Below are positions 21,287-34,639 of a stretch of 64,000 bases of DNA, piece by piece. The stretch spans positions 248,001 to 312,000 of the forward strand of contig OZ199840.1 of the NCBI GenBank assembly GCA_964304625.1. The letters are read 5' to 3'. Positions within the stretch are counted from its first letter, which is position 1; every line of letters starts with the position of its first letter. The translations under genes and the position numbers were made by a program. Under the pieces are notes generated by a model. That model did no database searches. It saw nothing but the letters and a program-made list of their open reading frames with translations, and was not told the DNA's origin. This DNA is from Kudoa neothunni (taxonomy: Eukaryota > Cnidaria).

Positions 21287-24200
21287 ATGAAAATAACTAG
21301 ATTTCTCTACCTTGCGTTAAGTATCGTCGTGGGTCGATTTTAATGCTAATGTAAGTTTAGGTGTTTTGATATCAAGCACATCCAATACTGATGGAGGTTC
21401 AAGTCCTCAAGCGGCACCTGCACCTGCGACTCCTGCTCCAGCTCTAGCTCCAACAAAAACGCTGAAATACCAGATTGTGAAAGGTGAAACTAATAGCCCA
21501 AACCAAATTAAGATCAAACTTGAAGGCTCTGAATATCCGAGGGGCAATAAGTGTGTTTTAAGGCGATCTAACGAAGCGGAAATCGCAGCCTCTACTACTA
21601 CTTCTCGTGTAACAACAGCTGAGTTTAAAGACATCGATAACTGCGCAGCTAATGATAATGTTCCTAATAAATGTGTTGTCGATTGTAATACTGATGAGAA
21701 TAAAATCACTTACGATATACTATCACCAAGAACCAAATACATATATGTCAACGTCGGCAGTGACACAAATACTGCTAAAGTCAAAGTTAATGGAGCAGGA
21801 TCAAAAGTATTCGGATATTCAATACGTAAATCAACTTAATTTAATATGAAAATAAATTGAATTTAGCATTATTGACCAATCCACATATTGTTGTTTCTAC
21901 AGACACTACCAACAATAAGTTGCAATTCCTAGTCAAAACTTGTGCTCCTGTAAATTGCCCAATTTATTATAAAGATATTCAATATGAAGTTGGTACCAAA
22001 GGGGGAGATTGTAAAACTGGGAATACAGCAAACCAAGTTGATTTTGACTTATTGTTACCGCATTACGAAATGAGGTGTAACAATTATCCCAGTTTCTTTT
22101 ACAATATGCCCAATCAATATATGAAGGAAAGCATAGCCATTTATGAGCCTCAGTTTTATATTGTTAAAAAAACTGATAACAAAGTAGGAATTAAGTTCAC
22201 CAATTCCCCATCGTCTGAAATATGCTTATTCAGTCTAAAAAATGGTCTAAATGCAGCAACCGATAAATCATACAAGTCTGTTTGTGGTGGTATTGGTAAA
22301 AGCTGTTACGCTCCCTGTAAGGACGTTGTGTTAAATGGTATTGCAAACCAAGTAATTTACGGTATTTTGATCCAAACCAGACATCACAACATAAAAGCTA
22401 CTGACAATGATTTGGAAGGTTACAAAACAACTAAATTTAGTAATCCTTAGACTAATATGCATTTTGTATTATTTTCATTAGTCATTACTGAATCAGGTGC
22501 AGGTTTGCTTTCGGCTTATACCAATGTTGGTGTGACGTTTGATGCTCCCCAGTTAAAAGCGAGCTTAGATTCAAAAGTGACAAAATGTACTCTTAAGCAT
22601 TATCTTGCTGATAAACCAGAGCCAACCTCCCTAACTGGTACAGCATGTGCCCAGAACGGTGGCGCTAGCGCCACTTGCGGCACTGAATGCGCAAAGTCGG
22701 TGATTCAGGGCCTTAACGCGGGAAAAGCATATATGATAGAAATTACACCTGAGACTATCGAGGATCCAAGTAGTTTCAAAGATCATATATTTATAAGAAC
22801 AAGTAAATTCTAACGTATTTATTGTATAAAATAACGAATTATATATAGCAAAGGGAACAGGTAAAGAGTATGGAACAACTGATCCTACAAAGACAGACAC
22901 GACATTCTCTCTTACAGCTATGGCTGCTACCGCAACTGAAGCCGAACAAAAGAAAAGTGAACCTACCTGTGAATATTTGGTGAGTCCGGCTGGATTGGAC
23001 AGCTTTTTCCACGCGAAATGCAATGGCAACACCCCATGTAGAGGAATTTGCAGCGAACAAGTTACGATAGAAGACCTTGAGCCAAACAAACCTTATGACA
23101 TCAGGGTCATCGCACACAAGGATTACGGCATAAAAGATTACACAGATATACGAACAGGTTATTGAAGTTATAATTTACTCTTTAAATTTTTAATAGCATT
23201 AACAACGTTAACGATAACACATAAGATCACCTTGGATGGTTTGTCATTGAAGGCAAGATTAAATTCCGTTGATCCAACTGCAACTTGCAGTTATGTCGTA
23301 CAAAAGAAGACTGGTAACGATTACACAGACTATTACACATGTCCTGTGGTGCCGAAAGTAACGACACCTGTTACCGCCCCAGTAGCACCAGCACCCCCTT
23401 TAGCTGCTCCTCCTAGTTTAAGTTCCGCAGATCTCAACATAGCTAGAATTGCTGTGCCAATGGTAGCAGATGGTGGCCCAATGACAGCAGCGAAATCTTC
23501 AGTTCCGGATACTTCAGATACACAGCTTGCTGATGTCGCGAACAGCGCAAACACATGTTCTTCAAACCCCCTTTGCAGTTCCATAACATTTCCCGAGTAT
23601 GAAGCAGCAAATACATACAAAATTTTAGTCACAGCTATTGGAAAATCTTCACAAAAAGAGCATATTATAGAATCAAGTATTACAATTAATGTCTCTATTA
23701 AGAATTTTTTAAACGAAACTTGTATTAGCTGCACCACAATTAAACCCAACTGACTCCTCAAAATTGATATCAGTCGTCATTACACGTGATGGGGACAGTT
23801 TCATTGTAACCACCACAGTTCCATCCAGTATGAACGATAAATCAAAATGCAGATGGGAGTTACGTAACAGTAGTGTCAAGTCTAATGCGGTGGTAAAATC
23901 TTGCATGAGAAGAAACGTAGACAGATGTGCTGCCTTTGTGACCTGTAAAGAATTCAAAATAAATAATTTACCTGATGGAAATGATTATTATTTGACTGTT
24001 TACAGTGTCGAAGATGATACAATTTTTGGCGGTGCTGACATACAACAAGGTATATTATTTGTTCACAGTGTGATTTAATGTTATATTTATCGTAGGAGCA
24101 AAAAGCAGCTCAGGGTGAGCTTAGTAATATTTTTTTATTTTATTCAATGTTTTTTAGGAATAAAACCAAACTTATGTAAACATTTTTAAATGCTGATATT

Positions 24201-24297
24201 TGAATTAACTGATTTTAGAATCATTATTGCATGTGTTGCTGTGGTTGTGGTTATTGCAATAGTTGGCATCGTGGTATTGAAGAAGAAAAGAGATTAA
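21287..24297 (+). CDS. Gene C: seven-module Cys-rich type I membrane protein
   Basis: Exons: 21287-21320, 21361-21825, 21867-22439, 22482-22802, 22849-23157, 23197-23676, 23729-24049, 24096-24114, 24158-24175 and 24219-24297. The sum is 2619 nt, 872 residues, uninterrupted. Introns are 39-52 nt. The signal peptide MKITRFLYLALSVLISSTSN is closest to that of gene A, as are exons 2 and 3. Exon 5, however, carries the VSPAGLDSF form shared with B and D, and exon 7 carries MRRNVDRC like B and D. Intron 3 contains a stop (TAG) and so must be spliced. Helix and KKKRD tail are intact. It converges on gene D. Confidence 0.85.
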
Positions 24298-25962
24298 ATT
24301 AATTTTTGTTCATTATGGTTTATAAGTAATATTTAATATTATTCGAACGCGCAGCATTATTTGATGTTTTAAGCCATTAGCTGAATTTCTTGTTTTTTGA
24401 ATTTTCGCGTGTGGATTTAGAGAGAAAATAGGATTTCCGTTGTTTATTTTTATAAAATTTTATGGTTTCAGAAGATTTGTCTCCATTTTATATTAACTTT
24501 AAATAAGTTTTTTGTGACTAATTATAATTTGGAATCTGATCAAACTATGTTCATGAATTTCCAATTCAAAATATTAATATCTTGAGTTTGAATTTATTGG
24601 AAAGAATTATCATAGAAAAGTTAAATGAACAAATTCTTATTATTTGAAAATAATATAATATTAAAGTCGAAATAAAATGAATTTTCTTACATAACATTGT
24701 CTACGTCACGAAAATTAATGAATCTTCAAATAATCGCGATGCATCATTTTATTTATTTTTAAGTTTTTATCTGTTTTTTGAATGTTTATTTAAATTATAT
24801 AGAAAAATTTTTGAATAGTAAAATTGTATTATTTTCGCGTGGAAATTAAGAATAATGAAAAATTAATTTATACGTAATAAATGAAAGATGAGTATTCACA
24901 TTTTCAAATTTGATCACTGATATATGACTTCAATAGGAGAATAGAAATTTTTTCATAATAATACGTTTAATTAAAAAAATCCCAAATAACTTTAATTGTA
25001 TTAATACGTAAAATTTAAAAAAGTTTTTTCATTCTTTATGATGAAATGCTTCACAATATTATGTCATTATTAGTAAGGATGAAGCTTTAAGAATTTATAT
25101 GTAATACTGAAGTAAATAAAACACGAAAATCAATTATTTACGTTTTTAATTATATTGTTGTAGATCGTGATTTTATAATAAATTAAAAAACCCCTATTGT
25201 ATAAGTTAGGTGAGAAAACAACGGAATAGTGAATATTTATCGTTCGTATTTGTTGATATCTATAATTATTACACCAATTTGGAATACAAACGTTATTAAA
25301 AAAAAAAANNNNNNNNNNNNNNNNNNNNNNNNNNNNNNNNNNNNNNNNNNNNNNNNNNNNNNNNNNNNNNNNNNNNNNNNNNNNNNNNNNNNNNNNNNNN
25401 NNNNNNNNNNNNNNNNNNNNNNNNNNNNNNNNNNNNNNNNNNNNNNNNNNNNNNNNNNNNNNNNNNNNNNNNNNNNNNNNNNNNNNNNNNNNNNNNNNNN
25501 NNNNNNNNATTTCACCACCAATAGAAAACAAAAGTCTCAACAATATAATCCAGGAAAAACTTAATTAATTCATTTAAAAATATTTTATTTATATTCATAA
25601 TGCTCAAGTAAATGTTTTTAAATAGTTCGAGAAATAAATATCTTATTATAATCTTTTGTAAACGTTAATTTTGTAATATTTCCTCAAATTACGAACTCCA
25701 CGTCACCCACTGTAATAAAAATTATATCTAGAATTAGGTCACAAAGAATTAATTCGAAGTCAATGTAAGACGGACAAAAATCTTTTGAACTCACATAAGT
25801 TTATAAAAATAACCATCGGATACCCTATTTTCTCTCTAAAGTCACATGTAAATTTCAAAAAACAATAAATTTAACCAATGATTTGAAATATCAAATAATG
25901 TTACGTGATCGAAAAATTTCTATCTTAAATACTACCCATAAACTTAGTGAACGAAAGCTAAT
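24298..25962. other. Intergenic centre between convergent C and D
   Basis: There are no genes. The left part, to about 25200, matches the 3' flank of gene E (to about 46240). The right part, from about 25720, matches the same flank inverted. The open frames crossing the middle are made of N. Both 3' UTRs must lie here, so read-through transcripts would be complementary. Confidence 0.6.
25309..25508. other. Assembly gap of 200 N
   Basis: Exactly 200 N follow a run of A. A round number suggests a scaffolding placeholder with unknown true size. It lies at the centre of the C/D inverted repeat, where assemblers often fail. Confidence 0.98.
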
Positions 25963-28942
25963 TTAATCTCTTTTCTTCTTCAATACCACGATGCCAACTA
26001 TTGCAATAACCACAACCACAGCAACACATGCAATAATGATTCTAAAATCAGTTAATTCAAATATCAGCACTTAAAAATGTTTACATAAGTTTTGTTTTAT
26101 CCCTAAAAAATGTTAAATTAAAGAAATCAGTTTACTAAGCTCACCCTGAACTACTCTTTGCTCCTACGATTATAACATTAAATTACATTGTGAACAAATA
26201 ATATACCTTGTTGTATGTCAGCACCGCCAAAAATTGTATCATCTTCAACACTGTAAACAGTCAAATAATAGTTATTTCCATCAGGTAAATTATTTATTTT
26301 GAATTCTTTACAGGTCACAAAGGCAGTACATCTGTCTACGTTTCTTCTCATGCAAGATTTTACTACCGCATTTGACTTGACACTGCTGTTACGTAACTCC
26401 CATTTGCATTTTGATTTATCGTTCATGGTGGCTGGAAGTGTGGTGGTTACAATGAAACTGTTCCCATCACGTGTAATGACGACTGATATCAATTTTGAGG
26501 AGTCAGTTGGGTTTAATTGTGGTGCAGCTAATACAAGTTTCGTTTAAAAAATTCTTAATAGAGACATTAATTGTAATACTTGATTCTATAATATGCTCTT
26601 GTTGTGAAGATTTTCCGATAGCTGTGACTAAAATTTTGTATGTATTTGCTGCTTCATACTCGGGAAATGTTATGGAACTGCAAAAGGGATTTGAAGAACA
26701 TGTGTTTGTGCTGCTAGCGGCCTCAGCAAGCTGTGTATCTAAAGATTTCGCTGCTGGCATTAGACCACCATCTGCTACCATTGGCACAGCAATTCTAGCT
26801 ATGTTGAGATCTGCGGAACTTAAACTGGGAGGAGCAGCTGAAGGGGGTGTTGGTGCTACCGGGGCGGTAACAGGTGTCGTTACTTTCGGCACCACTGGAC
26901 ATGTGTAATAATCTATGTAATCGTTACCAGTTTTCTTCTTTACGATATAACTGCATGTTGCAGTTGGATCAACGGAATTTAATCTTGCCTTCAATGACAA
27001 ACCATCCAAGGTGATCTTGTGTGTTATCGTTAACGTTGTTAATGCTATTAAAAATTTAAAGAGTAAATTATAACTTCAATAACCTGTTCGTATATCTGTG
27101 TAATCTTTTATACCGTAATCCTTATGTGCAATCACCCTGATGTCATAAGGTTTGTTTGGCTCAAGGTCTTCTATCGTAACTTGTTCACTGCAAATTCCTC
27201 TACATGGGGTGTTGCCATTACATTTCGCGTGGAAAAAGCTGTCCAATCCAGCCGGACTCACCAAATATTCACAGGTAGGTTCATTTTTCTTTTGTGCAGA
27301 TTCAGTCGTGGTAGCAACCGTAGCTGTAAGAGAGACTGTTGTATCTGTCTTTGTAGGATCAGTTGTTCCATACTCTTTACCTGTTCCCTTTGCTATATAT
27401 AATTCGTTATTTTATACAATAAATACGTTAGAATTTACTTGTTCTTATGAATATATTTTCAGTGAAACTATTTGGATCACTAACTCCCCCAAATGTGATG
27501 TCAAGTATGTAAGCTTTTCCTGCTGCAAGTCCTTTAATCACTAATGGTGTACAATCAGTTTTGCATCTATTTTCATTGGATCCTCCCCTTTTACTGCCAG
27601 TGTCGCATGTTGATTCAGTTGGCGAACCTGATGCGATTGTGTCCGCCAAAAAATGTTTAAGAGTACATGAAGTAATTTGTGGACTAGTAGTTCCTTTAAA
27701 TGAGGTACCACCAAACGTAACACCATCCTTAGTATACGCCGAAAGCAAACCTTCACCTGATTCATTAATGGCTAATGAAAATAATACAAAATGAATATTA
27801 ATCAAAGGATTACCAAATTTAATTTGTTCGTAACCTTTTAAATCACCATCAGTGGCTTCTATATCGTGATGCCTTGTTTTGATTAAAATTTTATAAATAT
27901 TTTTTTCCGCAGTGCCATTTAGTTCGACGTACTTACAAGGTGCGTAACAACTCTTGTCGGTTCTGCCACAAACGGACGTATATTTTTCAGTATTTCCTGC
28001 ACTTTGACCATTTTTAAGACTAAACAAGCATATTTCAGATGATAACGAATTAGTGAATCTAATTCCGATTTTGCCTTCAGTTTTGTATACAATATAAAAC
28101 TGAGGCTTATAAATGGCTATGTTTTTCTTCATATATTGGTTGGGCATTATATAAAAGAAACTGGGATATTTTCCGCATCTCACTTCGTAATGAGGTAACA
28201 ATAAATCAAAATCAACTTTGTTTGTTGAACTCGCAGTATTACAATTTTCCCCCTTGGAACCATCTGCATATTTAGTATCTTTATAATAAATAGGGCAATC
28301 TACAGACGTGCAAGTTTTTGTTTCAAATTTCAGCTGTTCAGTGTCTGTAGACACGGTAATTTGTGGATTAGCCAACAATGCTAAATTTGGTTTATTTTGA
28401 TACCAAATTAAACAAAATTACGTATTGAATATCCGAATACTTTTGATCCTGCTCCATTAACTTTTTCTTTAATAGTAGCTGTGTCAGTGCCAACGTAGAC
28501 ATATATGTATTTGGTTCTTGGTGATAGTTTTTCATAGGTGATTGTATTTAAATTACTACCACAGTCGACAACACATTTATTAGGAGCGTTAGTAGTGTCA
28601 GTAGCAGTGCAACCTTGGATATCTGCAAACGCAGCTGGTATTTCTGAATTAGCTGCAATTTCTGCCTCGTTAGATCGTCTTAAAAGGCACTTATTTCCTT
28701 CTTGATATTCGGAGCCTCCGAGATTGATTTTAATTTTGTCTGGGTCATTATTTGAACCTTTCACAATCTGATATTTCAGCGTTTTTGTCGGAGCTGTGGG
28801 TGCAGGTGAAGCTGCATCTGGTGGGTTTGAAGTTCCATTAGCAATGGCTTTTCTTGATATTAAAACACCTAAACCTACATTAGCATTCAAAATAACTCAG
28901 GAAGATACCTAAAACAAGGTAGAGAAATCCAGCTATTTTCAT
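25963..28942 (-). CDS. Gene D: seven-module Cys-rich type I membrane protein
   Basis: Exons in reading order: 28942-28909, 28868-28422, 28380-27814, 27771-27439, 27392-27084, 27044-26580, 26527-26207, 26163-26145, 26102-26085 and 26041-25963. The sum is 2592 nt, 863 residues, uninterrupted. Introns are 39-52 nt. The signal peptide starts MKIAGFLYLVLGVLI. The exon 6 linker is shorter than in the other copies (465 nt). Its start region resembles E and F, exon 5 and exon 7 resemble B and C, and its 3' exons and introns are nearly identical to B. Helix and KKKRD tail are intact. Confidence 0.85.
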
Positions 28943-29056
28943 GGTTGACAATTAAATGACCTACTAATTGATGGTTCGGAATACAATTGACCCGAATTTC
29001 ACTTATTTATGGATATAATGATTCATTCATTGTCAGATGGCAATATTTAGACTAGG
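28943..29056 (-). promoter_or_regulatory. Conserved upstream block of gene D
   Basis: The minus strand reads CATCTGACAATGAATGAATC, then GAAATTCGGGTCAATTGTAT and TCCGAACCATCAATT, the same order and spacing as in the sister loci. Probable promoter and 5' UTR. Confidence 0.5.
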
Positions 29057-30288
29057 CAACAATTATCCAAGTTACTACAAAATTAATCTAAATCAATTTT
29101 TTGCAATCTAACTTAAATCGTTGTGGTATATTAATTATGACTTATAATGGAATTAAAATTTTCTCCATGATAAATTGTTTTTACGGAAATATCGAAGTAT
29201 AATGTTAAGTTTTAGCAAAATAATGGTAATATTATTTATTATAGTGAGTATTCAATGGTAATGATGTGCTTACCGTTTACCAAAATTCGACATCATGTCG
29301 TGACTTTTTCCGAAGATATAGTTCATTCACTCTAAAAAGTTTCAGCAGACAAAAATAAATTAATTTTTTTGTTTTTAGTGTTCCTAAATTCGTTATCTTA
29401 ATCCTCGGTGTTGGGCATTAATCTCTTTACAATAATATTTTGAGTATTGTTTTCCAGGTTTAACACATGTAAATAAACATTTTTGTCAACGTATTCTATC
29501 TAATTACTAAAAAATAATTTTTTAAACAAGCGGATTCCCTTTATTTGCAGATTTAATCAATTAAAAATGGGTAAGGAGACGGCTATTAAATTTCAACCGC
29601 TAAACTTCATTTATTTTTGCCGATTCTCTCACGATAATTTTTTTACAATTCTACATGTTGGACAAAATCGTTCAATTCTCAAAAAATTTAGTTATAAAAT
29701 TTAATAAATCATCGGATTAATCTCCCAGTTGTGTTATTTAAGCCTGTATTATATATATTAGGATTTAAATTGTTATTTCCTACTTGTATCATGTATACTT
29801 CATAGTATGCACTTTTCATTGTCCATAATGAATCAGATATTTTTTACCAAATGATCAGATGGAATAGTTCGCGTTAATAATGGTTAGATTCACAATTCGA
29901 TGGTGTAAAACTAAGGTAACTCCCCGAACTGGTACTTTGTTTCGGGTTGGAATTTGTTTTATCATCCCCAAAACATAACAGTGAAGATGATATGTATGAT
30001 TATTTACAACTGGAACATGGATGAAACTATTCTATCCGCCTTTGAAAATACTAATGTAACCACAAGAACACCGGGCTATTGTTAAAAAATTAAGAATATT
30101 CGTGCGTTTAATGTTCATAAGCTTAAGCCTTTTGATGGTAAAAAGCATTTCATTCAAAATGAAAAAATAATCCTTCACGGAAAGCAGAAAAATTATTGGG
30201 TCGTTGGCCGGCACCTTATATGAATTTTTTTGAAAACTATGGCGTGCCAATTATTTATCATTTCATCAAATTATGTATCGCAGTAACT
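29057..30288. other. Far 5' flank of gene D and unassigned sequence
   Basis: The first ~200 bases match the flank upstream of gene C in inverted form. The rest is AT-rich with no gene I can support. A 72-residue minus-strand open frame at 30032-30250 shows no recognisable motif; it could be leftover hAT sequence from the far side of the Merlin insertion, but I cannot show this. Confidence 0.4.
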
Positions 30289-32841
30289 GTAATGAGGGAG
30301 TATCCATCTCCAAAAATTCGGCATCTTCCCGTGCACGCGCATTCCAATTGTGTTATAATTTAATTTAACACATTTTTAAAATATTGAGTGATCACAAATC
30401 AGACCAAAATTTTTATTCTGAAGAGTTACAAAAAATCTCACGTCGGCAACAATCGGACAGCGCGCAATGTAATGCACATACCTTTTCATAACCTTTTTCA
30501 GCCTAATTTGTCATAAATAATTCATGAAATTTATATTTCTAATTTTTATAATATTATCAAATATGTTCTGTGAATTATTAATGAAATTGGACCGGAAGGA
30601 TATATGTCAGTTATTTATTGTGTTTTTTAACCTTAAGTTTTCATTTTTTACATTAACGACTCTTAATTGTTACTTATAAATTTATTATTTAGTTCATATA
30701 TTTTTTTGGTGTATTAATATTAAATATATAACGGTATACCGAACAAACCATATTGAAGAAATTGAAAACCTTATGATATTAAAAACAATATAATGAATAA
30801 TTCGTTAACTATTTATAATTAGATTATAAACAAGTCCAAAATAAAATATTTAATGTTGATTTGTACAAATATATCAACTACTTTGAGGAACGATCCGTGA
30901 TAACTATAATTCATAATTAATGTATTGCATAATCGTGTTGATTATCAACACTGAGAAACAATTGTGAGTCAAAAATAAAAAATTTGTTTTTCTTAAAAAA
31001 TTTCATAATCTAATTTCATTTATAAGGAAAAATTATTTTTTCATTAATAAAGCCTTAACGGTAAATCATAAACATATATTTTAATTTATTATCATTAAAC
31101 GAAAATACGCGAGAAACCTCAAATATATTTATTGCAAATATAATTTTAATTTTTAGTTAATACTAATACGGTAAAATCTAAAGTTTTCTTAAGTTTTTTG
31201 ACAAATAGCAGTATATAAAAGATGAAAGGAATCAAAACACAAATATTTTGTTTTACTAGCTATTATTTAATTAGTAAATAGTAGCGATCGCTGTTAAAAT
31301 ATATTCGAAGAAATTCCAATATCATTTATGAACGGAACGCGACCATGATTCATGTAGGTTGGAATCCAGCTGATTTCGTGGTACACCGCTCATTTTCCGA
31401 ATGAGTTTTGTTTTGAGATGATGCCACACAACCTCGACCGTATTAGTATGGTAACCCTCTGGAGTGACGTACTCTTTAGAATGATTAACGGTTATATAGT
31501 TATAGCCGTAAATTCGGAGAGAGGTATACCCCAACCACTTGTCAGTATAGATTGTAGTCCCGTTTTCAACTTCCTGTAAGACGAGTTGGGTCAACGTTCG
31601 TTTATCCCTTTTTTGGACAATAAAAAATCTAGATTCTAACAATTTGCGTTTGTCATCATCTACAGAGCATTCGCAAATGCCAACAACCCAAGGGCCGTTT
31701 ATTCTGTAACCATACCATTCATTTCTCCGCTGACTTCTCAAAGGAGTCGCTTCACGGAATAACCTAATCCTTAAGAAATGGTTAGGGCTGGCCAACCATC
31801 TGTCCATGCTTAAAAATCTTCCCCGGTTATTTTTACGGCGACCCCTTAATAAACATTCGTCAATTTCGACGATTCGATTTTCTCCGCCCATTTGCTCGCG
31901 TCGTTGGAACATTTTATAACAAATACTCCACAACGCTGAATACCAAAATGTAACGGTTTTCTCGGTTATTTGAGTTAATGCCACCACCTTGCATCTTTGC
32001 TCTTCAATACACCAAAGTTATATTAACTCAAATAGCTGAGACACTGTTAATTTGGATACATTCGTCCCCATCGCGTTATTGATGCCAAAGAAGGTAGAGG
32101 TCCTGGGTGAAAAATGCGTTCTACAGTCGCTCTTAAAAATAATATTTTAAAAACTATACATAAAATAAAAGTCCTTTGAACATGTATACGAGTATTTCTC
32201 AATATCATCGTCACAAAGATCGATTGAAGTATTGTTTCTTTTTCTCGTTGTAACTTGGAGGCGTAGAGTGTTATACCTGTGGCAATTCTTGCACCGAGCA
32301 GGCGTTTTTTGTAATAGACCCTTATTCGCTAGGTAAGTAAATAGAGCACTCACGTTAAACAAAAGTTTATAAAATTGACGCTGAAGTGAAAATTCCGCCA
32401 TCGAAAAAACTTTTGTTAATCGGATTAAATTATAAAAACATAAATTTTTAAATTTAATGTGAGATAGCAATATATCAGTTACTATTACATCTATAATTAT
32501 TGAAAATTCAAAACACCGCTAAATAAAATATCTCCTATCCTGTGTGATTCTTTAATCGCGAGAACATATTTGATAATATTATAAACATTAGAAATATAAA
32601 TTTCATGAATTATTTATGACAAATTAGGTTGAAAAAGGTTATGAAAAGGTATGAGCATTACATTGCGCGCTGTCCGATTGTTGCCGAAGTGAGATTTTTT
32701 GCAACTCTTTAGAATAAAAATTTTGGTCTGATTTGTGATTACTCAATATTTTAAAAATGTGTTAAATTAAATTATAACACAATTGGAATACGCGTGCAAG
32801 GGAAGATGCCGAATTTTTGGAACTGGATACTCCCTCATTAC
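30289..32841 (-). mobile_element. Merlin element with ~280-bp inverted repeats
   Basis: Long TIRs at 30289-30570 and 32562-32841 begin GTAATGAGGGAGTATCCA at each outer edge and match for about 280 bp. They enclose a minus-strand ISXO2-like (Merlin) transposase. A clean 8-9 bp target duplication is not visible (CAGTAACT on the left, CGTGTCCT on the right). The hAT reading continues right up to the 32841 edge, so Merlin seems to have inserted into the hAT relic. Confidence 0.85.
31322..32401 (-). pseudogene. Merlin (ISXO2-like) transposase, nearly intact
   Basis: From ATG 32401 (MAEFSLQRQFYKLLF) the protein has an N-terminal zinc-ribbon trace (CKNCH). The frame reaches 32147, where a ~30-nt intron or a frameshift is needed to reach the segment with SPRTSTFF (near 32110). 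An in-frame TAA near 32025 sits between FELI and LWCIEEQ. From 31987 to 31322 the catalytic domain is open: D43 (VEIDECLLRGR), D149 (IYTDKWLGY) and E185 (HTNTVEVVW), counted from 31987, give the full DDE triad. One nonsense change and an unclear junction make activity unlikely. Confidence 0.8.
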
Positions 32842-33930
32842 CGTGTCCTTTATGTTTAAAAGAGGGAAATTTCTGTTTTTAAGGTCCATACTCTACTTAG
32901 GACTTTACCCATACTAACTATCGTACATTCTTGTAATAGAGCATACTTGTAAAATCAGATTTAATGTCCTCTAAAAAGCTCCTAAATTGCCTATATAAAA
33001 GGACTCTCGATCTTATCACATTAGCGGCACACTTTACAGGGTCCAAAACGTGCTTGAATTTCAATGAAGATTTACACAAGCTTTCTTGATGTTTAATACA
33101 ATGAAAAGACAAAATTTTGTGTGATGGGAAATTTTCATTGATTTTACCATTCATCAGTTTTATTAACCCGGAGTGTTTTCCAACGAGTGAAGGCCCTCCA
33201 TCAGTAGTGACACTGGTGAGTTTGTCCAAGTTTAAACCAGAACAGTTCCAACTATTCATAACGCTATCAAAAAAATCTTGTCCAGTTGTTGTGTTCTTCA
33301 AGTATTCGAGTGATAAGCGCTCCTCGGTAGTTTCGAAATTATGGTCAATTCCTTTTACAAAAATGAGTAATTGAGTGGTATCGGCAGCATCTTCACGTTC
33401 GTTCAAACCAATAGAATTGTACTCAAGGTTGGCAATTTTTTTGAACAAAATTTCTTGTGCATTTTGAGATATATTTTCAATCCGTCGAACAATTGTTCTT
33501 CGTGATAGAGGAATAGCTTCAATTTTTGTGATGACTTGAGGATATAAAACACTCATTAATAAACTCTCCATCCGAGAATGCCTTGTTATGTTTCGCAAAA
33601 TTGTGGGAAAATATAAAGCTAGTCGTTACTGCATCACCTTGTATGGATGTTGCTTTTCAAAATGAATTTCGTTGGGGTTTTAAATTTTGTACCATATCAG
33701 ATGACTTCTTTTTCAATTCTTCGTGGGACAAGTTGCAGCCAAAATTGGAATGCTTGGTTTGATAATGGCGTTTCAAGTTGTATTTTTTGTACACAGCGAT
33801 TGTGTCTCAGCAAATCAAACATACATCCTATTATTGATGCTGGTGAAAAAGTACTTCTCAGTCCACTCATGACTGAAACTTTTACATTCATCTTCAATTC
33901 TTATTTTTGTAGATAGATTGAAACTAGCCA
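32842..33930 (-). pseudogene. hAT transposase relic (GTF2IRD2/ZBED-like)
   Basis: Near 33800-33700 a BED-type zinc finger trace is seen (RHYQTKHSNFGCNL). An open stretch at 33598-32918 carries DTTQLLIFVKGID, LKNTTTGQDFF and LTSVTTDGGPSLVGKHSGL, blocks typical of the GTF2IRD2-type hAT clade. After a stop at 32918 the other frame continues MGKVLSRVWTLKTEISLFL until the Merlin edge. The first catalytic-aspartate block is altered (IGLNEREDAAD). It is truncated and has no terminal repeats visible. Confidence 0.75.
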
Positions 33931-34639
33931 TTTTAACAAACTTTTAAAAACGAAGCTTTCATAATAAGTATAAATGGGGTAACCGATATTTATAATGTCA
34001 TCTTTCGGCAGATTTATCACCTTTTTTTGAGAGTAGTTTGTTTTGTTAGTTTACATCACTTAATTATAGTAAAAAAATTTATCTCTGTGTATATAAAATC
34101 AGAAATAATTCGAATAGAAAAATGCTCATTGATGAGTAGATCCATGAATACCGATTGGACGAAGTCTACATTACGATATAAAAAGTTGGAAGCCAATAAT
34201 TTACAGTGATCTTATTATATCACAATTAATCAGCTCCTTAGGACAAATAAGGAGAGATTTTCTAATTTTTATGACCGATGTTATCTATTAGATATTTGAG
34301 GTCATTATTAATATATATAGTCCTTTTTTAGAAGACCCCTTTATAGATCAAATGTAAAAGTTAATATTTGGACATTACATTATGATATAAAACGATTTTT
34401 AATGAAATTATTTCTTATTTTTTTAACTATATTCTCTCTTAGAATGATTGTTTGTAGCAATATTATAATTTTAATACTTCATTCACTTATGCATGACGTT
34501 TGTGATGAATTATTTTAAACTATTAAATACAATGCACATTTAAGTTCTTTAAACTAAAATAAACATTTTAATTATGAGAATTAGGAACATAATTTTAAAT
34601 TTATTAGAAACAAAAACAATAGATTAAGTATGATTACAA
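33931..34639. other. AT-rich stretch without a supported gene
   Basis: No ORF with recognisable motifs and no clear repeat ends. It lies between the hAT relic and the BEL/Pao fragment and could include degraded 5' LTR or leader sequence of the latter, but no second LTR exists here for comparison. Confidence 0.4.

Noticed and set aside
25130-25564. Open frames of 94-137 codons across the middle of the C/D interval
   Set aside because: They consist mostly of N from the assembly gap.
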